From: Acidobacteriota bacterium
GTDB taxonomy: Bacteria > Acidobacteriota > Terriglobia > Terriglobales > Acidobacteriaceae
NCBI GenBank assembly: GCA_003225055.1
Contig: QIAU01000140.1
Span: forward strand, 1 to 61,690
Length of the DNA: 61,690 nucleotides
Direction: 5' to 3'
Positions 55,278-61,690 of this stretch are shown one piece after another (the stretch's first letter is position 1; every line of letters starts with the position of its first letter). A model generated the notes under the pieces. It worked only from the letters and a program-made list of their open reading frames with translations, did not search any database and was not told the origin of the DNA. A program made the translations under genes and the position numbers.

Positions 55278-55538
55278 ATGCCCGGCGTCCATAACAGAAA
55301 CGGCGCTCACAACAAAAATGGTAACACCAAGTTGTGGAGCCTGCCTTCACTTTCTCGCGGTATGTACAAGAGAGTAGCGGAAAAGGTCGGTTGCGACCCC
55401 TCCTATGTCAGCCGCGTGGCCCGCGGCGAACGGGAATCCAAGCTCGTCGCGGACGCCCTCATGGCGGAGATTCAGCGCACTTGGGCGGTGGTTAACAACG
55501 GCGCTTCGCGAGCGAAAGCCGCAGCAAGGCGCAAGTAG
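55278..55538 (+). CDS. Small HTH protein
   Basis: 86 residues from ATG 55278, with GAGG six bases upstream. The core YKRVAEKVGCDPSYVSRVAR, then GERESKLVADALMAEIQRTW, is XRE-like HTH; the C-terminus is basic (GASRAKAAARRK) and could help DNA binding. The N-terminus is Asn/His/Gly-rich. Divergent from the S24-like repressor gene. Similar short proteins occur, to my recollection, in other Acidobacteriota. Targets unknown. Confidence 0.7.
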   Translation: MPGVHNRNGAHNKNGNTKLWSLPSLSRGMYKRVAEKVGCDPSYVSRVARGERESKLVADALMAEIQRTWAVVNNGASRAKAAARRK

Positions 55539-55644
55539 GGCTGGAGAAATTGGTGGGTTCAGTAACCGTGTGGGAGAAAGACTTTTCTCTGCGCGGACCG
55601 GGGCCCTGAGGATTGGCCCCACGTGATGCAGGTTCATACCAACC

Positions 55645-55878
55645 CTAACGGCTGACCACCGATTCTCGCCAGGGAGCCTCGTAAATGGACTTTTCTCCCT
55701 TCAACTTTGCCAGCTCAGCTAAAATCTCGGACCGCCGTTTCTGGCGGGCGGCGTGAACACCATTGTCGTCGCGATTGAACTCGCGATCGAACTCGTTGTT
55801 ATAGTCCTGGAGCCTGTCAAGTAATCTGATCGTCGCCAGCTCTTCCTGCAGGTGAATCAGTTTCCTTCGCCACCACAT
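55645..55878 (-). CDS. Small charged helical protein, hypothetical
   Basis: 77 residues from ATG 55878 (GGGAG about 12 nt upstream). MWWRRKLIHLQEELATIRLL leads to a long charged helix with RRSEILAELAKLKGEKSIYE. It may be a coiled coil. No family recognised; the regular composition makes it more likely real than the overlapping frames on either strand. It is convergent with the small HTH gene. Confidence 0.45.
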   Translation of the reverse strand: MWWRRKLIHLQEELATIRLLDRLQDYNNEFDREFNRDDNGVHAARQKRRSEILAELAKLKGEKSIYEAPWRESVVSR

Positions 55879-56481
55879 AACTTTCGTCTTCTCCCTCAGT
55901 CAAGCGCCTCAGTGTACGTAAGCGGGCAAAGAGACGCATACGGTGAATTCTGTAGAGAGCCGCCGGACGAATCCTGAGTTCCTGGCTTGGCGCGTCGAGT
56001 GCGGGAGTTGGCACAAAATTAAGTCGCACCCGGGGGACGGTTCGCAACGCATGCGCCTGAAGTTCAAACAAGGTTTTTTGTGAAGGTAGTACAGCTTTTC
56101 TTGAAAAAACTTCGAAAGCCAGCGGAGGGCTTGTAGTGCGCGTAAATTTTTGGGTTACGCTGGCTCAATTCTGGGGAGCTTCAAACCGTGGTGGCCGGCT
56201 CATTGACAGCACCCGGGGGGGCCGCCGCCCGCGCTCACGATACATAGCAATTTCCACCTCGCTACATGAATCACTGTATGTACCGGAGTAGCTGGTTGAA
56301 GTAGGTTCCCGCGCGCTGAGGTTCCCAAGATTTTGGCCCGATTCATAGAAATTCAACAGAGGATCAATCCCCTTAACGCCGCGGGATTTTCCTGTCGCCG
56401 TCCGAACGCAAGATGCCGCGACGACAACCAAAGACCAACTAACAAAGTGGAAGCTGCGCTTTTGCCAAAGAGGAGCAAACC
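55879..56481. other. Intergenic region upstream of the TonB-dependent receptor
   Basis: About 600 bp. No supportable gene; minus-strand frames at 55817-56071 and 56165-56431 lack ribosome sites and family motifs. It must contain the receptor promoter. Only AGGAGCAAACC, the receptor ribosome site at the right edge, is clear. Confidence 0.5.
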
Positions 56482-59400
56482 GTGAAACGGGTGATCGTAT
56501 TGCTGTCGCTGTGTTTGCTGATTGCAGTCGTTGTCTGTGCGCAGTCGGACCTGGGCCGGGTTTCCGGGTTCATTAAGGACCCGACGGGCGCAATCATTCC
56601 GAACGCCAAGATTAAGATTGAAAACAAGAGCGGCATCCAGCGCCAGACCACGACCAACGAATCCGGCTATTACATCATCACGAACGTCCCACCCGGCTTC
56701 TACACGATGAGCGTCGAAGCTCCTGGCTTCCGAACATATCAGACGACAAACAACAAGCTCGATCCCAGCGCAAACCTCGTCATCGACGCAACCCTGGTGG
56801 TAGGTGCCGTGACCGAAACGGTTGAGGTACCGGCGACTGCAACTCCCCTGCAAACCGAATCGGCATCGGTGCAAAAACTGGTCACGCGAGAGCAGATCGA
56901 CGCTCTGGAACTGAACGGGCGCAATCCTGTTGGCCTGGCCTCGCTGGTACCGGGGGCGCGGGCCAGCACTCTAGCCAATGCTTCTCCTTTTCTCACCCAG
57001 GGACCGGCCAACTTCAACGGCTCGCGCAACCCGGAAAACCTGATCACCTTCGATGGCGCTCCTGCCACCCGCACCCGGTCCAATGGCACCAGCATTGGGG
57101 CTGCCGACGTGGACTCTACGCAAGAAGTCCAGATCCTCACGGCGGATTACGCTCCAGAATACGGCCGCAGCTCCGGCGCCCAGATCCGAATTGTCACCAA
57201 GACCGGGACCCAGACGTTTCACGGCGCTGCCTACGAATATCTCCGCAATAACCACTTGAACGCGAATACCTGGGCGCGGAACTCGAACCCGTTGACCGAG
57301 TTTGCCGCGCCCCTTCACTACAACCAGTTTGGGTACAACTTCGGCGGCCCGTTTTATATTCCCGGCAAATTCAATACGGATAAAAGCAAGGTGTTCTTTT
57401 ACTGGGGCGAGGAGTGGATTCGATATCACTGGACCGAATCAGGCTCGACAGTTCCAAGCGCCGGTCTGCTCACGGTCCCAACGCTCAAGATGCGGCAGGG
57501 AGACTTCAGCGAACTGCTGGACCCCAATAATCCCTTTGTCAAGACCCCAGTACACATCAAGGATCCGCAATCAAGCCTGCCCTGCACGACAGCCGATCAA
57601 AGCGGCTGCTTCCCCGGCAACATTATTCCGGCGAACCGTTTGAGTCCGACCGGCATCGGGATCTTGAACGCGTGGCCGATCCCCAACCTCGCCAACTACA
57701 TCGGCGGCAACGGCAACTGGTTTGGGGCGGCGCTGCATACGCAGCATCAGCGCAAGGACACCCTCGCGGTGGATATCAATGTAACGACCAAGCAGCGGCT
57801 CGCGCTTCGCCGGCAGCAGTACGCGTATCTTGAATACCAACCGCTCGACGGAAACACCGATCGAACTCCAAAATTTTTTAATCGACCGAACCAAACCAAC
57901 TCTCTGAATCACGTGTGGACCATCAGCCCGACTGCAGTTAACGAGTTCCTGGTCACGGCTAGCCAGGATGTGGTGCGCATCCCAATCGATACGGCTCATT
58001 TTTTCGATCGAACAAGGGCATGCGCGCAGTCGACTGTACCGTGCAGCCTCAACTATCCCTATATCTTTAGCGACGGAAAGCTCGTTCCCAACCGCATTCC
58101 CACCGTAAATATGACCAACTTCTCGCAACTGAGCGGGGGGCCGTATCCGTCGCATTCGGCGGGCCCCATCTACGATGTTTCGGATAGCTTCACATGGGTG
58201 AAAGGCAGCCACACCTGGAAGTTTGGTGCTCTATTCGAGCGAGCCGGTGAGAACGACAATGACGAGATCAACGTGCAAGCCTGCCCAACTTGTACCGCCA
58301 ACCAAAATGGACAATTCCTTTTTAGTGATACGCGAAGCGGCGGGACCGGAGTGGCGGTGGCGAATGCCGCTCTAGGATTGTTTGATACCTACTCGGAAAT
58401 CGGCCACCGCGCCTACACCATTTTTCGCGCCAATATGTGGGACGGCTTCGGGCAGGATTCCTGGAAGGTCCGTCAGAATCTCACAGTTAACTATGGTTTT
58501 AGATACACCGTCATCGTGCCCTATCATGCTGAGTGGAGAAACATGGCCGTCTTTGATTCCCGTTTCTACGATCGGGGCAAAGCGGTAACCATCGATCCCA
58601 CCACCGGCCTCATCGTCGGGTCGCCGACCATCGAGCAGCGCTACAACGGCATGGTGATTCCGGGAAACGGATTTCCATCATCCGCGATCGGACGCGTGCC
58701 AGAAGCCAGTTCTGGCTTATACAACGGTCTGTTCCGCGGGGTTCCCGATCATTATTCCGATATCCAATGGAACGACATCCAACCGCGCTTAGGCTTGGCC
58801 TACCAACTGAACGACAAGACGGTGCTGCGCGCCGGTGCGGGACGATTCTTTACTCGTCTGGGTGTGAGCGACTCGATTTTCCTGGGCGGCAATCCCCCGT
58901 TCCAACCGAATGCTAGCGTGTCAAACGGCATCGCCGATAATCCTGGAGGAAGCGGAACGGCCACGGTGCCGCTGGTGGTAACCACGCAGAGCAAAAACTT
59001 TCGAAATCCGGAAGCCTGGAATTGGAACTTCACGGTTGAGCGGGAACTGCCCTGGAAGTCCACCCTCTCGGTCGGATATGTGGGCCGTCGTGGCTTGCAC
59101 CTGCAGAGAGAGGCAGACATCAACCAGCCGACCACGGCGGCAAGAGCGGCGAACCCCGGCGTGAACATTAATGCCATACGACCGTATGTGGGGTACGGTT
59201 CTATCCGGCAAACCGACAACGTAGCGAGTTCGCGATACAACTCGCTGCAGGCGACCTGGAACCGGCGCTTTTCTGCCTCGCTCCAGTTCGGGGTGTCCTA
59301 TACGCTGTCGAAAAGTCTTGACGACGGCTCCAACCAGCGCGACGTCGTCCCGGATACTTACGACACCAGCATGCTGTGGGGCCCTTCTGAATTCGACGCG

Positions 59401-60000
59401 CGCCACGTGCTGATCGCCAACTATCGTTATGAACTCCCGTTCTTTCACAGGCGGCCGGGGTTTCTGGGCAAAGCGTTGGGCGGCTGGCAAATCAGCGGCA
59501 TTGCACAATTCCAGACTGGCCTGCCCTGTAGCGTTTCGGGAGCCAGCGATTACGCCGGCGTGGGATTGGACGCGAATTTCGGGTGCGGCGTGAACGGTCA
59601 ATACTGGGTGGTTAATGGAAAGCCCAAGATCATCGGCACGTTTGGTAAAAAGGGCCAGTGGTTCTCTACCACCAACCCGGATGGTTCGCCGATCTTTACC
59701 AAACCGCCGGCCGGCACCTTCAACACGCAGCGCGTTCGTAACCTCATCCATCAACCTGGATTCCAGAACTGGAATCTGGGCTTGTTCAAGGCTATTCCCA
59801 TCAACGAACGTTTGCGTTTCCAGTTCCGTGCCGAAGCGTTCAATGTGTTTAACCACCCCAACTGGGACGGCCCGGTAGGGGGCCGCGGTAGCGTGACTTT
59901 CGACCCGACCAGTTCGAATTTCGGAAAAGTAACCACAAAAGGCGGCGGGGTCGGGGGAGGCGAACGCAACTTACAGCTCTCGTTGCGCCTGGAGTTCTGA
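56482..60000 (+). CDS. TonB-dependent receptor, Oar-like, with N-terminal carboxypeptidase-regulatory-like domain
   Basis: 1172 residues from GTG 56482, preceded by AGGAGCAAACC. Signal peptide (VIVLLSLCLLIAVVVCAQ), then a carboxypeptidase-regulatory-like/CNA-B domain (about 22-110; GRVSGFIKDPTGAIIPNAKI, ESGYYIITNVPPGFYTMSVE), plug (about 120-235; ITFDGAPATRTRSNGTSIG), and a long beta barrel ending LQLSLRLEF with terminal Phe. Such Oar-like receptors are abundant in Acidobacteriota; substrates are usually unknown (carbohydrates and peptides are suspected). No TonB box could be assigned. No neighbouring enzyme suggests a substrate. Confidence 0.92.
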   Translation: MKRVIVLLSLCLLIAVVVCAQSDLGRVSGFIKDPTGAIIPNAKIKIENKSGIQRQTTTNESGYYIITNVPPGFYTMSVEAPGFRTYQTTNNKLDPSANLVIDATLVVGAVTETVEVPATATPLQTESASVQKLVTREQIDALELNGRNPVGLASLVPGARASTLANASPFLTQGPANFNGSRNPENLITFDGAPATRTRSNGTSIGAADVDSTQEVQILTADYAPEYGRSSGAQIRIVTKTGTQTFHGAAYEYLRNNHLNANTWARNSNPLTEFAAPLHYNQFGYNFGGPFYIPGKFNTDKSKVFFYWGEEWIRYHWTESGSTVPSAGLLTVPTLKMRQGDFSELLDPNNPFVKTPVHIKDPQSSLPCTTADQSGCFPGNIIPANRLSPTGIGILNAWPIPNLANYIGGNGNWFGAALHTQHQRKDTLAVDINVTTKQRLALRRQQYAYLEYQPLDGNTDRTPKFFNRPNQTNSLNHVWTISPTAVNEFLVTASQDVVRIPIDTAHFFDRTRACAQSTVPCSLNYPYIFSDGKLVPNRIPTVNMTNFSQLSGGPYPSHSAGPIYDVSDSFTWVKGSHTWKFGALFERAGENDNDEINVQACPTCTANQNGQFLFSDTRSGGTGVAVANAALGLFDTYSEIGHRAYTIFRANMWDGFGQDSWKVRQNLTVNYGFRYTVIVPYHAEWRNMAVFDSRFYDRGKAVTIDPTTGLIVGSPTIEQRYNGMVIPGNGFPSSAIGRVPEASSGLYNGLFRGVPDHYSDIQWNDIQPRLGLAYQLNDKTVLRAGAGRFFTRLGVSDSIFLGGNPPFQPNASVSNGIADNPGGSGTATVPLVVTTQSKNFRNPEAWNWNFTVERELPWKSTLSVGYVGRRGLHLQREADINQPTTAARAANPGVNINAIRPYVGYGSIRQTDNVASSRYNSLQATWNRRFSASLQFGVSYTLSKSLDDGSNQRDVVPDTYDTSMLWGPSEFDARHVLIANYRYELPFFHRRPGFLGKALGGWQISGIAQFQTGLPCSVSGASDYAGVGLDANFGCGVNGQYWVVNGKPKIIGTFGKKGQWFSTTNPDGSPIFTKPPAGTFNTQRVRNLIHQPGFQNWNLGLFKAIPINERLRFQFRAEAFNVFNHPNWDGPVGGRGSVTFDPTSSNFGKVTTKGGGVGGGERNLQLSLRLEF

Positions 60001-60198
60001 GAGCAGTATTCGGTTATTGAGCCCAACTCAAGCGATTACACGACAGGACACGGCCATCAGAGCGACCTTCCGAGTCAACCGGTTGATCCATCCCGGCAGT
60101 ACAATATAACTACGCGAGCAAATCGCAGGCGTTGCCCCCGCGAGGAGGCCAAGCCGGCCGCGACTGTTTTCAAATTTGTTACCTTGGAGTATCCCCCC

Positions 60199-60279
60199 AT
60201 GATTTCAATAGGCGTTGTTGTTCTTGTGATTGCAACCATTTGGGTCAGCAGTGCCGCACTTCGTCGAATTTATAAGTAA
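60199..60279 (+). CDS. Very small single-helix membrane protein
   Basis: 26 residues, MISIGVVVLVIATIWVSS then AALRRIYK, with GGAG upstream of ATG 60199. One membrane helix and a basic C-terminal end (positive-inside). No family recognised. Plausible but weakly supported because of size. Confidence 0.35.
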   Translation: MISIGVVVLVIATIWVSSAALRRIYK

Positions 60280-60356
60280 AAGGGCCCAGACAACTGCTAG
60301 CGGCTCGCGCTTAAAAATGGGTTAGAATAATACCCGTTTAGGAGCCGGGCCGGCCT

Positions 60357-60590
60357 GTGCGCACATTATTTTTCTTCATCGCCACAACCACGGTGATTTT
60401 TGTGTTCCATCTAACGATTGTGGCCGGCGGGTTCGCGTCCCACGCGTGGGCGGTTCCCTGGTTATGGGCGTTCTGGGCGCTAGCCTGGATTGCATGGAGC
60501 GCAAATTTTCAAGTTCCGCGTTTGTTGCGCAGGTACCGGCGCCAGAGACGCTGGCAGCGTCAGATCTCGGATTTAGATCATCGCCTCTAA
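60357..60590 (+). CDS. Small membrane protein of unknown function
   Basis: 77 residues from GTG 60357 (GGAG upstream). Two hydrophobic segments (LFFFIATTTVIFVFHLTIVA, WLWAFWALAWIAWS) and a strongly basic tail (RLLRRYRRQRRWQRQ). Trp-rich. It lies about 80 bp after the 26-residue membrane peptide, and the two may be one unit. Confidence 0.45.
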   Translation: MRTLFFFIATTTVIFVFHLTIVAGGFASHAWAVPWLWAFWALAWIAWSANFQVPRLLRRYRRQRRWQRQISDLDHRL

Positions 60591-60633
60591 CGGAATTTCC
60601 ATCCGGCGGTACGATCTTGGCGGAGCCAGGGCT

Positions 60634-61038
60634 GTGGAAGACGCCGCGGAGTTCAAGCTCTTGGCGGTTCAGAGCACGCCGCTTACTTCAGTAACTTGTG
60701 ACCGAAACTTGATGTCGTCAAACTACGTTCATTGCACTATTCAAGGTTTGGAGTCTTTTGTGTCGCAGCGGGATAGCTATTCTCCTAACACCTATGTGCC
60801 GAAGCGGACCTCGTCGCAGCTCTCGACGGGTGGCTCTTGGCTTGGCATCCGCACAGAGGAACGCCTGGGCAGTCTGACTGCCGCCGCGGGAATCATATGG
60901 GCCGTGTACGAAGCGACGAAGGGGCTGGCCGACCTATTACACTTAAGAGTCCTTCCTCCGGGACCACTGGAGGTCTGCGCTATTGGCATCCTGATCTGGC
61001 TCCATGCCAAGTGGCGGCGGGCTACCAAGGTGAGATGA
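60634..61038 (+). CDS. Hypothetical membrane protein
   Basis: 134 residues from GTG 60634 (GGAG upstream), or shorter from ATG 60712. The C-terminal half carries two hydrophobic segments (TAAAGIIWAVYEATKGLADL, VCAIGILIWLHAKW). The N-terminal part is Ser/Thr-rich with no motif. Coding status is uncertain; no family recognised. Confidence 0.35.
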   Translation: MEDAAEFKLLAVQSTPLTSVTCDRNLMSSNYVHCTIQGLESFVSQRDSYSPNTYVPKRTSSQLSTGGSWLGIRTEERLGSLTAAAGIIWAVYEATKGLADLLHLRVLPPGPLEVCAIGILIWLHAKWRRATKVR

Positions 61039-61087
61039 AGAACGACGGTCTCCCCGGGAAATCTCTGCATCTTCTCCACTAAGTACT

Positions 61088-61690
61088 TCAAACCATCGGA
61101 AATAGCGGGGACGTTGCACGCGAAGCCCGCGGCGTCGCTGTGAGATCCGCTGGTCTCTTTCCGGGCGGCACTGTCCGATCGAATAACTGCGGGGCCGGAT
61201 TGCGCAACACGCTGGTTTTGCTTAGCTCTGAGACCTGGTCAAAATCGGGCTTGGTGATGGGTGAATACTGTGGTGGGGCCGATTCATGCATGAACCCTTC
61301 CCAAGCCGCGAGACAGGGCTCGATTTCTCCCGGCGGAGGCGGCATGTATGATGCTGTTGCGATCGTACTGCCGGGCTTCCCGATCCAATTTTGGATCTTT
61401 CGGAACTGTCCGGGAGCGGCTCGATGTCCCCTGACGCCCGTCATGAGTTTTTCATGCAACTCGCGAGCGAGCCTTACGCAGAGCGGCAGTTTCTTCAGCC
61501 GGGAAATTCCGTGCTCAAGAGCAACCACATAGTTGCCGACCTCCCGAAGATCGTCGGGACTTCGGTCAACGGTCGCCCCCGCCTCGGCGGCCAGCAGCTC
61601 CCCCAACGTAGCCTGCGTCCCTTCAATCTTGCTCGATAGAACAGCTTCACGCCGCACAAACGGACGGATCAAAATATGGGGATTGGGAAG
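61088..61690 (-). pseudogene. Fic-family protein, truncated (5' end outside the window, Fic core missing)
   Basis: The minus frame is open to the window edge. It reads LIRPFVRREAVLSSKIEGTQ, typical of the N-terminal domain of Fic proteins, with the inhibitory-type SKIEGTQ motif, and continues through GQFRKIQNWIG and ASYMPPPPGEI to about residue 135. At the point where the catalytic HPFxDGNGR core should follow, the sequence becomes unrelated (ITKPDFDQVSELSKTSVLRN) and stops at 61088. No AMP-transferase activity is possible from this product. Confidence 0.75.

Noticed and set aside
58921-59856. Open frame of about 310 codons opposite the TonB-dependent receptor
   Set aside because: Antisense shadow; the sense strand carries obvious receptor motifs throughout.
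1-61690. CRISPR array, prophage or defence island
   Set aside because: No regularly spaced direct repeats and no cas, phage structural or nuclease/methylase gene sets were seen.

Overview
The window looks like chromosomal DNA from an Acidobacteriota bacterium (Terriglobales/Koribacter-like). That is an inference from gene content and genome style: an Oar-type TonB-dependent receptor with an N-terminal carboxypeptidase-regulatory-like domain, PilZ and NarL-type regulators, a RibBA with a degenerate GTP cyclohydrolase half, several small proteins of the kind common in that phylum, and palindromic dispersed intergenic repeats. The DNA is moderately GC-rich.

Layout. 1-225: 5' part of an IS200/IS605-type tnpA with its subterminal hairpin. 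336-3501 (minus): metal-uptake operon with an outer-membrane porin-like protein, a ZnuA-like binding protein and a ZnuB-like permease, but no ATPase gene. 4108-7008: secreted unknowns, tRNA-Leu(TAA), a tRNA-like remnant, and a 60-codon membrane ORF with an in-frame TGA followed by a SECIS-like hairpin (candidate selenoprotein). 7342-12063: PilZ regulator and small proteins, then a decaying stretch with HD-GYP, DUF4126 and BrkB genes all frameshifted. 12066-17899: signalling genes, namely a lone receiver, a pseudokinase-TonB fusion, a Vgb-like propeller, two NarL-type regulators and two small proteins. 17940-23837: a secreted protein made of a duplicated domain, a DUF47-PiT phosphate pair, RibBA, a zinc-ribbon protein, a MerR regulator with a readable promoter and operator, a ThiS with a masked C-terminus and a conserved-looking unknown.

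23998-37551 (plus) is a 12-gene complex I operon, nuoACDEFGHJKLMN, without nuoB or nuoI; two dispersed repeats lie inside it. An ABC-2 exporter pair follows on the minus strand. 39562-45718 (minus) is a tightly overlapping histidine operon, hisIGDCBHFA, without hisE, preceded by a His-rich leader peptide and an attenuator. A truncated Flp pilin lies just beyond hisA. 45931-49150 (minus) holds a secreted M28 peptidase and a flavin amine oxidase. 49290-50005 (plus) is a CheB pseudogene facing a large CheB-CheR-PAS-histidine kinase (50215-54255, minus). 54421-55538 is a divergent pair, an S24-like XRE repressor lacking the usual catalytic Lys and a small HTH protein. A large TonB-dependent receptor occupies 56482-60000. 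Small membrane proteins and a truncated Fic gene close the window.

Core metabolism (respiration, histidine, riboflavin, phosphate uptake) is intact and compact. Several sensory and chemotaxis genes are pseudogenes. I saw no CRISPR array, prophage or defence island. The observations most worth checking are the candidate selenoprotein, the his attenuator, the pseudokinase-TonB fusion, the incomplete nuo cluster and the masked ThiS tail.
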